Source: Pyricularia pennisetigena
Lineage: Eukaryota > Ascomycota > Sordariomycetes > Magnaporthales > Pyriculariaceae
Assembly (NCBI RefSeq): GCF_004337985.1
Contig: NC_043741.1
Span: 1,926,269 to 1,990,268, forward strand
DNA: 64,000 nucleotides
Direction: 5' to 3'
In this document: positions 48,968 through 59,949 of the stretch, piece by piece
How the letters are laid out: every line of letters begins with the position of its first letter
Position numbering within the stretch: position 1 is the first letter of the stretch
The notes under the pieces: model-generated
Seen by the model: the letters and a program-made list of their open reading frames with translations, nothing else
Told to the model about the DNA's origin: nothing
The model's database searches: none
Translations under genes and position numbers: made by a program

Positions 48968-49979
48968 AAGACAACTATTGTACGATGATTGCGGCGTTTT
49001 TGCCCTCTGGAATAATCTACTGTCTTGTTACGCCGCTAAGGACTGTGGTCCGTGGCCTGCAATTCAAACAAGAATACCGCATTCAGCGTGGGGAAAGTTG
49101 GCCTTATTATTACTTCATTTCTCTCATTTGTCATTTCATGTACATCAAGCACTGTTTTGTCTTGAACTCTTTTTAATCATTGTTGTTTTTTTTTTTCTTT
49201 TTTTCCGTTGTCAAAGAGCTCATTTGGCGCGCGCAAAGGTCTGCCGACGGAGATGGCAGAAGCCAACTGGGTACAGCACAGACCTGCAAGGCTCCAGAAA
49301 GATTTGCGAACGGACACATGAAGCTTCCTTGGGTTTGGCGTTCTGGTATGAAAGAAGGATGGAAAGCCGTGCAACTGCATTATCATACACGGGCAGCAGG
49401 CCGGCCGGCACATGGCCGTATAGAAGATCAGATGATGAGATGAAAATGTACACGTCCAAAGTAGTGAAGATAGCTGATCACTATCGAATGCCTATTGAAC
49501 CTTGGGTATAAAGCTATCAATACTAGCCTTTTGTATCACGGGCTCCTCTTTGGATACAAATAAACCATATCAATTACGATGCGTAGTCGAGCCTATTTGG
49601 ATGGAGCATGCGTTGAGCATGTAGTAATGACAAAATGTCATCTACCTTAGAGGTACCTTAGTAGTGAAGGCGCTCGAGGGTGTCAAACTGACACATATGC
49701 CCCGCCATTTTCCAAAATCAAAGGTACGCCTTTGCAGTAGCTCGGTTGCCAAGCAATTCATTCACTTGGACACTTTTCTCACAGACGCGTAATAACTGGG
49801 ATGCTTAGTGATTTACGCCAGTCGCATCGTCTTGTCGCATCGTCTTGTTGCCAAACTGAAGTTTTCTTGGGAGAAAGTCAATGCGGCACAGTATCGCCAT
49901 GAGTTGCAGATAGTCGCGCCGGTCCGTCCAAACAAAGCACGACGACATCGCGATCAGCGCGGAAAGTGGTTTGCCCAAC
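48968..49979. other. Intergenic region VRG4 / ARL3
   Basis: 3' flank of VRG4 and promoter of ARL3. A T-rich run lies near 49184-49204 and two TACCTTAG units near 49643-49660. No supported ORF. Confidence 0.6.
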
Positions 49980-50871
49980 ATGTATCACCTAGCTAAAGGG
50001 CTGTACATGCTTGCGACCAGCAAGGAAGGTGAGCGGCACCGCGTCCCCCCTTCATCCAATCTCCCTCTCGCCAATGCGCCCATTCCGACAAACAAGGTAC
50101 TTTCGACTAACAAAGACTGAACAACAACCTTGATTCCACTTGGGGAAAATAGAGTATTCGGTATTACTACTCGGGCTCGACAATGCGGGCAAGACTACCT
50201 TCCACGAGCAGGTCAAGAACCTCTTCAACCCGGGCGGCGATGCGCCCTCTTCGGCCAAGCCCATAAAGACGGTCCCCACGGTGGGCCAGAACGTGTCGAC
50301 CATCACGCTGCCCGACATGTACATGAAGATATGGGACGTGGGTGGGCAGCACAGCTTGCGCAAGCTCTGGCAGAGCTACTACACGAGCTGCCACGCCATA
50401 GTCTTCATCATCGACAGCACTGACATCGGAGACGGGATCCTCAAGGCCGACAACGGCGAGGCGCACAACGCCGCGGGTGATGCGGGGGACGGCGCTGGGG
50501 GCGGCGGCGGCGGTGGCGGTGGCGGTGGAACGACTGCCGAGCAGATCGCGGCCGCTGCCGCTGGAGACATGAACGGGAGGTTGGATGAGTGTCGCCTAGT
50601 GCTTGAGGATGTACTGCAGAGCGAGGACACGGAGGGCGTCCCGCTGCTCGTGCTGGCGAACAAGCAGGACAGGGAGGACTGTGTCGAGGTCGTCAGGATC
50701 AAGGAGGGGCTGGTCAAGAGGGTGTTTGAGGGCGAGAAGGCCGATAGCATCCGCGACTCGCGCGTTCTACCCGTCTCGGCTATGAAGGGCACAGGGGTCA
50801 AGGAGGCCGTGGACTGGTTGAGGTCGAGAGTGAAGCTCAACAAGGAAAGCAGACCGCCTGTCATGAGGTGA
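49980..50871 (+). CDS. ARL3: ARF-like GTPase Arl3/ARFRP1 with polyglycine insertion
   Basis: Golgi small GTPase; the yeast protein recruits Arl1 and its golgin effectors. Two exons, 49980-50028 and 50153-50871, giving 255 aa, well above the usual 195-200. The N-terminus MYHLAKGLYML matches Arl3: no myristoylatable Gly2, but a Met-Tyr start of the kind acetylated by NatC and bound by Sys1. GTPase boxes: GLDNAGKT (24-31), WDVGGQ (77-82), NKQD (186-189), SAM near 228. The extra length is an insertion at about 108-158 containing 11 consecutive Gly and an Ala-rich helix, placed after FIIDSTD. Exon 2 frame is open throughout, so the insertion is translated unless a cryptic intron exists. Exon 1 is short. 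Confidence 0.93.
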
Positions 50872-51138
50872 CACTGGCTTTGCCGATGTGCTTGGGACGT
50901 CGTTACATCTGGTGGTGTGGTTGACTGGCAGACCCGATGTCCAATGTGCATTTCGTTGCCTTGGCTGGTGCTTACTTTGTTACGATTTTATGAGTTTTCA
51001 GGAGCGGCGTCATTATGCCATTTGCATTTGGGTGGGGGTATCATCTGTTTTGTTTTTGTTTTTTTGTTTTTTTTTTCTTCTTCTTTGGTGTTCTATTTCT
51101 CTTTTGGGCATCTTCTATATGCAAAACCACCCTCAAGT
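50872..51138. other. Convergent intergenic region ARL3 / RRP45
   Basis: Only 267 bp between stop codons, with a T-rich tract near 51057-51080. 3' UTRs probably overlap. Confidence 0.6.
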
Positions 51139-52119
51139 TCACCTCTCGTTCTCTGCCGACAGCTCCGCCAAAAGTCCACCCTTGTCCCTCTTCTTTGCGT
51201 CCTCTGCGAGTTTATCATCCAGGAGCTTGGAGAACTCCTTGGCCTTGATCAACGCCACCGCGTTGCACTGCAGCAGCGTGACAGCCTCGACGGCGGTCCC
51301 TCCAAGCTTTGCGATCTGGCAAATCTCACCGTGGCGGTTCAGGCTGATGGTGCAGGAGCTCACGCGGACCTGCTCCTCGAGCCAATTGGCGTCGACAACA
51401 AATATGTCGCACAGGTCGCCGAAGAAGCTGAACGTGACACAAAACGGTGAATGGAGCCAGCTCAGCGGCACAGGTTCCCTCTCGGCGGGCGTGTACACGG
51501 TCACGACCTCGCCCTCGATGCTTGTGTCCGGTTTCCTGAAGTGGCGCAGGGCGGCGACCACGGCGAGGCAGGAGGCGTCGATCAGGTTGCCGTCGTGGGA
51601 TTCGGCATGCACGTCCACCCGGATGGACCAGCACTTTTGGCCCGCGACCAGGCAGAGGGACTCGGTATCGAGCGCGTTGGATCGCCGGATCGTCTTCTCG
51701 AGCAGTCGGGAGAGGAGGACTTCGGTCTCAGTCGGGCGGTTCACCTCAAAGGCGGGTGATGCCATTGGGCTGAGCTCTGCGACGATGTTGAAAATGCCAT
51801 CGAATGGACGGTCGGTATATGGTATTGTGACTTCGGCCGAAGCTTTTGCGACAATTCTACGGGATACATCATCAGTATCGAGCACTTACGTGCTCGCGCC
51901 AATTTTAGCATTGTCGAGCAGATTTATGTCATATAGAGTAGATATATATATATACCTTGTTTTGCCAAATTCAACCTCCACGAGTCCATATTCGTCACCA
52001 AAAGACAGCTTTATGGGGCGGTATTCGTCTATATCACGACCATCAAGTCGTAGGTTCTGCTGGAGCGCCTGAAGCAGGAACGCCTTTTCGTTCAGGGAAG
52101 GTTCTGCTTCGCGCGGCAT
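51139..52119 (-). CDS. RRP45: Exosome core subunit Rrp45 (EXOSC9)
   Basis: RNase PH-fold ring subunit of the nine-subunit RNA exosome core, which channels RNA to the Rrp44/Rrp6 nucleases; the eukaryotic ring itself is not catalytic. Two exons, 52119-51956 and 51856-51139, giving 293 aa. The N-terminus MPREAEPSLNEKAFLLQAL, then LRLDGRDIDEYRPI, is diagnostic for Rrp45. Next come VEVEFGKTRIVAKASAEV across the splice, ELSPMASPAFE, and GNLIDASCLAVVAALRHFRKPD. The intron (51857-51955) splits an Arg codon and holds a (TA) run just after the donor. It is divergent from CWC15 across 477 bp. Confidence 0.93.
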
Positions 52120-52596
52120 GTTTGGGTGAATTAAGTTTGAATTACTGGGAGATAAATCGATGTGAAAAGCGCGAGCTTGTATATTTCCTACTTGCCACAA
52201 GGCCGCACTTCTCACAACTCAAACCAAGATACATGCGGAAACCTACTGACTTTTGCGCCGAACAGGAGCTTCTTGGGCTACGAACAATGCATTCTATGGA
52301 TGTAGAAGTGGGGGATTTGAATACCAGCTTTGTGCCGGGCGGTGACAGGGATCAGGGTCGATTTCACCTGCGAAAGATGAGGTGCAGTCGCGTGAACCGC
52401 GACAACGTCCGTGCCGCTGCCGTCTTGTCAAGTGTACCTTACCTCAGGTACCTCGACCACTAAACAATCAATCGTCTTAACATACATTTGGTTGCTACTT
52501 CCAACATCAAGGAATTTTTTCAAAGACAATATCCATAATATAATTTTCCTTGCGAAAAATCATTCACTCCAGAGCACACGAAAACATAAAGCCACC
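52120..52596. promoter_or_regulatory. Shared divergent promoter RRP45 / CWC15
   Basis: 477 bp between start codons of two divergent RNA-processing genes. No motif assigned. Confidence 0.6.
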
Positions 52597-53429
52597 ATGA
52601 CGACAGCACACAGGCCTACCTTTGATCCTGCAAAAGGCAAAGAGGCCCTCCGCGGCCCAGCCTATCACCAGCGCCTGCTCCCCGCCCACACACAACTCAA
52701 ATACCGCAAACGAGGCCAAGGCGGTGCCGCAGATGCCGATGGCACCGTCGACCTGCGCGCTGAGCTGCTCGCGGCCGAGGCGGCGCACGCCGCCAAGTCC
52801 GGCAAGACCAGCGCCGCCGCCAGTATCGCGGCGCCGCCATCACGACGCAGCCCGGCACCGGACTCGGACGACGAAGGTGCAGCACGGCAAAAGCGACCGC
52901 TGGAGATAACGGCTAACGGGGAGGAGGATCCCGAGGCGAAGCGGAGGCGGATCCTAGCAGAGACCAGGGAGTTAGATGCGGATGATTCGGGTGGCAGCTC
53001 CGAGGAGGAGGATGACGACGACGACGATAGTGATGGTGACAGCGACGATTCGGACGATGAGGATGCGGAGCTCGCGCGAGAGTTGGAGAAAATACGGCGG
53101 GAGAGGGCGGAGAAGCGCGAGCGGGAGGAGAGGGAGAAGGCGGCGGCTGCCGAGGAGGAGCGAGAGAGGGATATCGCGCTGGGAAACCCGCTGCTCAACA
53201 AGCCGGACTTTAACATTAAGCGCAGATGGGACGACGACGTGGTTTTCAAAAACCAGGCGCGTGGGACAGAAGATAAGGGCAAGAGGAAGGAGTTTATCAA
53301 CGTAAGCTATCGGCTTTTCCATCATGGATGTGTACATTGTCTCTGGCTCAATTTACTGACTGATTTCATTTACAGGACCTTCTCCGCTCCGACTTTCATA
53401 AACGTTTCATGGGCAAGTATGTGCGATAA
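52597..53429 (+). CDS. CWC15: Pre-mRNA-splicing factor Cwc15 (Cwf15)
   Basis: Component of the Prp19/NTC-associated (Cdc5) complex in the activated spliceosome. Two exons, 52597-53301 and 53376-53429, giving 252 aa. The start MTTAHRPTFDPAKG is the Cwf15 signature, with ATG in an optimal GCCACCATG context. The middle is disordered and has an Asp/Ser/Glu tract (about residues 130-155), then a charged coiled-coil (ELARELEKIRRERAEKRERE). The C-terminus NPLLNKPDFNIKRRWDDDVVFKNQ and the last exon DLLRSDFHKRFMGKYVR are conserved in the family. The last exon is only 54 nt, so gene finders that stop in the intron would lose the conserved tail. Confidence 0.95.
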
Positions 53430-53966
53430 AGGGTGAGCGGGCTATCTTTTAGAAGCTTAGGGATGATAATATGAAGATTACAGTCTGTGAGCTGTCAAAA
53501 CTGTGAGACCTACAATGAGAATATGGTAAAACAGCGAGCAACGTTGGCGAAGGGAAGACTCTGTTTACTACAAACTGACGTCTGGAATCACTCTGCCGAG
53601 TTATTCTTTTTGATGCGGAGAGGTATGATAAAAGGCCCTAAAATGTTGAAGTGGTGCATTTTTATTTGAAAATATGGCATAACAAGTACGAAAACGACAG
53701 CGGTGGCAGTCTGCGGCTGAGTTGTAGCCGTCAAGTCGCGATGCCCTGTGGAAGTATCGATGTTGGTTCCTATATGCAGAGAGAATGAAGTGCTCCACAC
53801 CTTTAACTTTACAGGGGTATCTCCATCCCGTCACGCTTTTGAACTGTTGGGATTCAACCATCCAAAATCAGATAAAACTTTTTATCACGATTTGAAGCCG
53901 AACCAAACTCACGCATACATCAATTCGCTACTAGCTCGCGGAGGATCTTATTTTCAGGCTGTCAGA
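53430..53966. other. Intergenic region CWC15 / EBP-like gene
   Basis: 537 bp. The final 219 bp (from ATG 53748) is open and in frame with the EBP-like gene but shows no family similarity; it is probably leader. No other gene. Confidence 0.55.
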
Positions 53967-54946
53967 ATGCAATCAACCGTGATCAATCAACATCCATATT
54001 TCCCTGAGGACGCGTCCATCCCGGACTTTGTACCAAACGACAAATCCTTGACAGATATTGTACTCCCTTTTTCGGGCACGATTACCTGTGTTCTGGCAGC
54101 ATCAGTCATACTTTCCAAACGTTACAATCCGGGTCTAGGTTTAACTGATCTGGGTCAAATCTGCTGGTTTGTTCTCAGTGGGTGTCAAGACTATCCCATC
54201 GCGAATAGTCCCATTTCTGGGGGGGCTTCTTAATGGCTAATGAGAGGGCGTTGAACCAGGTGGCTATTTGCACGTATTCTTTGAGGGTAGGCCCAGCATA
54301 AAACTATTACTTTATTATATCAAAATTGTGGAATCGTCTAACTGACCATTTGTTTACATGATCTAGGTTACCTAGTTCTCAACTATGAACGCGTTGCGAG
54401 TTCCAACGAGCTGTATGCTCAACTTTGGAAAGAGTACTCACTTAGTGACTCGAGATACCTCACGGCTAGTACGTTCGTGATTACTATTGAGACTATCACG
54501 GTGGTATGTATTTCAGCCGTCCTGACCTGGCATGGCGCTTAATGGTGATGAGTGTTGCTCTGAAGTGTTTGTACATGGCCTAATTAATCACTTGATGACA
54601 GCTGTTCTGGGGACCATGTTGTATCGCTACTGCGCTCTGCATTGCCACAAGGCACAACCTACGTTACCCACTCTCGATCATAGTGTGTATGGCCCACCTA
54701 TACGGGGTGGCGCTCTACTACGCAACAAGCTTCGCAGATATGCAGATGAAGGGGGTTGCACACAGCAGGCCAGAGTTTCTGTACTTTTGGGTCTACTTGG
54801 TTGGCATGAACCTGCCCTGGGCAGTTGTCCCACTGGGTAAGCATTTGATGCCTGCTTACTCTCGTTTGTTCAAAGCAAGGCTGACAGCTCCCTATTCACG
54901 AAGCTATCCTGGGCGCATCTATCAGGAAGATTTGTTGGGCCCTTGA
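53967..54946 (+). CDS. EBP/EXPERA-domain protein, sterol delta8-delta7 isomerase-like
   Basis: Multi-pass ER membrane protein of the emopamil-binding family. Exons 53967-54183, 54260-54286, 54367-54503, 54602-54946, giving 241 aa; exon 2 is a 27-nt microexon. The start MQSTVINQHPYFPEDASIPDF aligns with the family N-terminus. Residues matching the human EBP active site are present: His and Glu in HVFFEGY, Glu in ETITVLFWGP, and Asn/Trp in MNLPWAVVP. LYGVALYYAT is another family block. The first donor is uncertain: GTCAAG at 54184 leaves two extra residues (CG), so that junction may be off. A 73-residue in-frame N-terminal extension from 53748 is possible but unlikely. Ascomycetes use unrelated Erg2 for ergosterol C8 isomerisation, so the substrate is unknown. 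Confidence 0.85.
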
Positions 54947-55023
54947 TGTGGCCGAACGAACGGATCAATCATCACTTGATCCTCAAAGCAGCACGCAGGC
55001 CGACAAGAAGATTCAATAATTGT
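54947..55023. other. 77-bp convergent gap EBP-like gene / hydrolase
   Basis: Stop codons are 77 bp apart, so 3' UTRs almost certainly overlap as sense-antisense transcripts. Confidence 0.7.
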
Positions 55024-56076
55024 TTATAGCTTGACTCCATGGTCGCTTTCAAGATTGCGTAGGAACTTGAGAATCCTGTCACACATCCATTCTTGGGCGC
55101 CCGGGTCTCTGACGGTGTGAGAGGCTCCTGGTATCAATCCAGATAGCTCGCTGATTACTCCGGCGGGAGCTAATTTCTTCCATCGGCCGAGAAGAGCCTC
55201 TACATCAATGGACTTGGGCACATGCTCGTCTTCACCGGAGGGCAGTACCAGTGCGGGCTTCCGGAAGTTGGCCCAGAAGGAGGCGATCTTGTCGTCTGTG
55301 AGGTCCGATGAGAAAAAGTCGTCATCGCCACTTTCCAGGCAGCGAGGGGTTAGACAAGCAGGTACCTCAGAGTAGGATGGGGAATAGCCTCACCCGGGGC
55401 TTAACAGCGAATTAAGTCGATATGCCGTGAGTGGAGCTCCGAAAACCTCAGATACTGGATTGTCTTGTGGCATGATTTCGTTTTCTTTACCAGCGCGAAT
55501 AAGCGCCGAAGCCTGGGAGGTAATTTTGTCAAGTTCCTCCTTGTCGATCAATGGACCAAATGCTTCCCTGTCTGAGACGGGGCCTTGCATTATGAAGCCA
55601 TCCACAGGGGCGCTGTTGTGCCTGGCGTAGTTTGTGTACTCCATGCAGTCCTAAGCGGACGCTAGGCGTGTCAGCAGAGCGAACGAACAATCATGGCATC
55701 TGAAATCCCAAAACAAAATCTGGCTTCAGACCTGCGTCCCCGTAGAGTGTCCCATCAGGACAATCTTTTCTCTGCCGATGCAACGAAGATATTGGACAAG
55801 AGCAGAGATCTCAGCTACGTCATCGCTGAGACGTTTGGTGCCGAAGCCGTTGAAGGCGCTGGACAGGCGGACCTCAAATACCGAGTAGTTCAAGGCTGTT
55901 TCCATTTCTAACCGCTGAGCAATCGTCCGCACATATCTGAGCGTGTGCGGCCCATCACCAAGGCCACCAATGCATATCAAGGCGTTCTTGGCTGTAGATG
56001 AGCCCGACTCGTATGCACATTGCTTCGGAACGGGCGACTTGAAGGGGTGTACCAGGACAGGGAATGGAGTCGACAT
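55024..56076 (-). CDS. Alpha/beta hydrolase, DUF1749 family (SidJ-like)
   Basis: Serine hydrolase related to the fusarinine C esterase SidJ, which opens siderophores to release iron in Aspergillus; substrate here is not shown. Exons 56076-55732, 55650-55394, 55330-55024, giving 302 aa. Features: GGLGDGPHTLRYVR (oxyanion loop region, about 38-51), nucleophile Ser 111 in GHSTG, acidic residue in LPSGEDEHVP, and His in IPGASHTV near the C-terminus. The two introns (55651-55731 and 55331-55393) are in good consensus. Divergent from TTI1 across 417 bp. No siderophore gene lies next to it in this window, so a role in iron is only a family hint. Confidence 0.88.
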
Positions 56077-56493
56077 GGCGGTTGATTACTTGGTGTTATG
56101 TTATGGAACTTTGAACGATTGTCACTCGACAGTACATCCAAGGAAAATGTGAAGGTTAAAGGCTCGGCAAAATCATTATTTTGCAAACGGTAACATTTCG
56201 GTTCAGGTGGGCAGGACCGTGTCAATCTCAAGCGGTACAAACCTCCGCCGTTACCCTATATTACAGCGTCATCGGGTACGGTGGGTGTCGAAAGCGGGGC
56301 TCCACAGCAGCCAAGCGCTATAGACTTTACCACAATCATTCGCCGGACAGGGCAAAGTTGGGCTTCGAAGCGTAAAATCACGACCCGGATTCGTAAAAGT
56401 CTCGCCTGGTGATAAACGAATACCACAGCAAGCGCCTGCTGCGACAGCTTCCCAGAAAATGTATTGAGATCTGCAGCTCTTTCTATTTTTGCC
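56077..56493. promoter_or_regulatory. Shared divergent promoter hydrolase / TTI1
   Basis: 417 bp between divergent start codons. No motif assigned; no GATA-rich SreA-type site was obvious by eye. Confidence 0.5.
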
Positions 56494-59400
56494 ATGGAGC
56501 AACCGTTGTTCCGCAACTCGTCCTCGGCGCGGACTGAGTTGTTTGCCAAGGTTAGTAGGCTCATGGCCAGTCTTTTCGCAATCCGACAACCCGTCTGACA
56601 TCTCATCATTCGATAGCTTAAACCATGTTGCGTGGAGATCAGCAAGCTTGTGATGCGCCCATCCGCGGCACCATCGCAAGCCAACCAGTTGCTCCAGTTG
56701 ACGGATCGACTCTATTCAATTCTCAATGGCCAGGTCAGCTATGACGCCTCGGCTGTGGATGGAAAGATTGCAGAATATGTTTTCTTCCCACTTTCGTTCA
56801 TCTTCAAGAACAAGGAGGACCACTCCGCCCGAGTGCTTGAGAACTCCATCAAGTGCCTGCGGGTACTGATTCAGTATGGCTGGCGATCTACCATCTCTAC
56901 GAGTCTGGCTCAACAGCTACTCATCCTTCTCACCTTCATCATCGCCGGTGTGCCTGGCCAGCAGAGAACTTCAACGCCGCCAGAAGAGACGGTCTTGGAA
57001 TGCTACAGGGCTCTTGCTGTCTTGATCAGAGAGGCATGTCTTTCAAGCTCCGTTTCGGAATCCTTGGTTGACCCTAGTGGACTGCCAAGTCTAGGTCACA
57101 CTGTGACCGTCATTCTGGATGGCGCTACAGATGCAGCGACTGCAGATATCCAGCTCGCGGCACTTGATGCCTTGAGGGCCCTGTTTGTCTCAATGAAGGA
57201 TCGTGCTGCTCTTGCGTCCTTCCTCCCAGGCAGTGTGTCAGCTTTATCTAAACTTCTCTCGCCACCTGCGTCACTCAAGCTTCAGAAACGTGTGCTTTGT
57301 TACGGACTAAGAGTTTTTGGCGACATTCTAACCAGAGTCCTGGGTGACATACATAACAGGGATGCGCTGAGACAGCTCACCTCCGAGATAACGGGAGACG
57401 AAAATGAGGATGAGCTGCCTAGAAAGGAACTGTCCGCATCTTGGTTAAAAGCTACATCTGCTCAGGTCAGAATGGCGCTTGCTATGGTGCTCAAACTACG
57501 TTCTCACGAATCGGATGATGTTCGCGAGGCCGTTGAGGGGCTTTCTCTATCCCTCTTGGATGAGTGTCATGCATCTTTGGCCGACTGCACAGTATTTCTC
57601 GTCGAGACGGCCATTGTTACCTGGAAAGAAGAAAAAGATGCAACTGAGCTGTTGGGTGGTTCAAAGCATGTCGCTTTCAACATTCGTGACTCTGCGCTGC
57701 CAGAAAGCGTAGCGGTTCAAACTACCTTGCAGGATCTGGCCATGATATACCCAGAACTCCAAGATGCTATCAAGACCGTGGTCCATAACATGATCACTAG
57801 CTTGCCCAGAATCATGCAAACTTCGGACGAGAGAACCAAGCAGCAGTGTATATCTGCACTCTCTCAGGGGCAGCGAATAGTGAAAGCCCTGCACGTTGAC
57901 TCGTCCCTCTTGCACGAAGCACTTTCCTCGGCTCTGAGAGACAGTGTTGTGGCTTTGAACTCAATCAAGAAACAACTGAACGTTGTAACCGACGCTGAAT
58001 TCGAAGAGGAGATGAGTGTCAACTCCACAGACTTGGTTGCACGACCCGGTGAAACGCGAACATTCAAGCCCATCCTGCTGGCCCATGGCAGTCAAGCAGG
58101 TACACGCGATGCTTTCCTGAGGATGGTTGCTGGTATTGGTTCACCATCTCAGCAGGCAGATCTGGCTAGCGACATGGTCAGTTTAGCAAGGGATCTGTCA
58201 GGAATAGATCAAGTCACAGCCTTATGGCTAGCGTCTGAGCTGCTAAAAGTAGCACTAGCCAAGAACGAGCGGGACGAGCAGTTCTTTGATTTTTCCGGCA
58301 CAATGTCAACAAATGAGCCCAGCGAAGTCTTCCAAGAACTCTATCAGTTCTCTGTTGTAATACTGACATCACATACTGACAGTCTCGAGATCGACTGGAG
58401 AATGGAGGCCATAGCTATTGAGGTTACGACTTTTGCCGCTTCTCGGATGGGGCCTTCATTCAGGCCAGAGCTCATCGATACGCTTTACCCTATAGCAACT
58501 TTCCTGGGCTCACAAAACACCCAGCTAAGGCTTCATGCGATGACAGCGCTTAGCTTGATTGCTTTAAACTGTGGATATCGGGATGTGTCCGAGTTGATTG
58601 TTGAAAATGCCGACTACATGGTCAATTCTGTATCTCTCCGCCTAACTTCTATGGATGTAACCCCGGCATCACTCAAAGTACTAAGGATGATGATACGGCT
58701 GACGGGGCCGAAGCTGTTGCCTTTTCTGGACGACACAGTAGCCGCCATTTTTGCAGCTCTTGATAACTATCATGGCTATCCTGCCTTCGTCGAGCAATTG
58801 TTTTCTGTGCTCTCAGAGGTGGTGCAGCAGGGCGTCAAATCCGATGTGCTCCTGCTTGAATCGAAGGAATCCAAAACTCTTAATCACAGAAAAAGACCAA
58901 CGACAACGGCAACAATCGACGATATTAAATCTGAAGTGAAAGAGAGAGTTGCAAAGAAAAAGAAGAGAAGAAAGGAGGAAGATGAGCTTCTTGGTGGCGC
59001 TAGAGTTAAACATCCTCAAAAGCCTTGGACTTCCGAAGCAAAAGAACTTTTGGATGAAAGGGAGAGGAAGATGAAAGCCGATGATGGGGAGGGAGCAGAA
59101 GACATAGGTTCTGGCGGTGAGATCGAGAAACCAAAGCCGGTCCGTACACCCACATATGAACTACTATCACGAGTTACGACCTTGACGCAATATTATTTGA
59201 CATCACCCACTCCGACTTTGCGAAAATCTTTACTGGATCTTCTCTCTACAATCACTTCGTCCATGGCCCTGGATGAGGATGCATTTCTGCCCATGGTCAA
59301 CTCTCTTTGGCCAGTCGTGATATCGCGCCTTCACGACGGGGAGCCATTTGTTGTGGCTGCAGCTTGCAGAGCCATCGCGGCGCTTGCACAAGGGGCAGGG

Positions 59401-59949
59401 GACTTTTTGGCCTCAAGGATCAAGACCGAATGGTGGGACTCGATGTCCAGGTGGTGCCAAAAGGCAAAGCAAAATGCCAAGACTGGGGTGACAGGAAGTG
59501 GTGGTAGAAGTGGCAAGGTCAACAATTCCGTGCCTGTCCACCCTGGTCGAAATGTGGGCAGACTTAACATGGCCTTGGTTGGCAATGAAGTCGTTCTACC
59601 ACACCATCCACAGGGTGGTGGTGCTGGTGGCAGACCTGGCACTGGCGGTGTTGACCTCGAGAAACACTCAACAGGCGGCCTGGGAAGGTTTGCCCAGGCA
59701 GCACAAGTATGGGAGGCCACTGTCGATATGCTAGTTGCACTGGTCTCCTTTGTCAGGCTGGATGACGAGGTGTTTGACCAAATTTTAGGACTTCTCGCTG
59801 ACGAGCTCGACGGCAATTCAGCTGCCCGCGAAGCACTCGAGGTGGTGAATGCGGATGCGGTTTGGCTGGTCAGGTTTGAACGTGGCTCGTTGGCACGAGA
59901 TTTCAGTGTACCAGTCACGGACGGGATCAGGTTTGCAACGTTGGCATAG
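56494..59949 (+). CDS. TTI1: TELO2-interacting protein 1 homologue (Tti1, HEAT-repeat PIKK co-chaperone)
   Basis: Subunit of the Tel2-Tti1-Tti2 complex, which with Hsp90 and R2TP matures PIK-related kinases such as TOR, ATM and ATR. Two exons, 56494-56550 and 56617-59949, giving 1129 aa. Exon 1 encodes MEQPLFRNSSSARTELFAK, which joins LKPCCVEISKLVMRP. The conserved EYVFFPLSFIFKNKED follows at about residue 65, then helical HEAT repeats to the end. A Lys/Arg-rich linker (RVAKKKKRRKEEDEL) lies at about residue 780, and a Gly-rich loop near 1000-1030. The 66-bp intron is in phase 0. The gene is much longer than its neighbours and otherwise lacks introns. Confidence 0.92.

Noticed and set aside
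51857..51885. Alternative RRP45 start inside the intron (MLDTDD)
   Set aside because: It would lose the diagnostic Rrp45 N-terminus; splicing from 51956 to 51856 restores the family sequence exactly.
52665..53300. 211-residue minus-strand serine-rich frame antisense to CWC15
   Set aside because: Complement of the Asp/Glu-rich CWC15 tract, which reads as Ser-rich by chance.
53748..53966. In-frame N-terminal extension of the EBP-like protein
   Set aside because: The family starts near HPYFP and the extension shows no hydrophobic or conserved feature; kept only as an alternative start.
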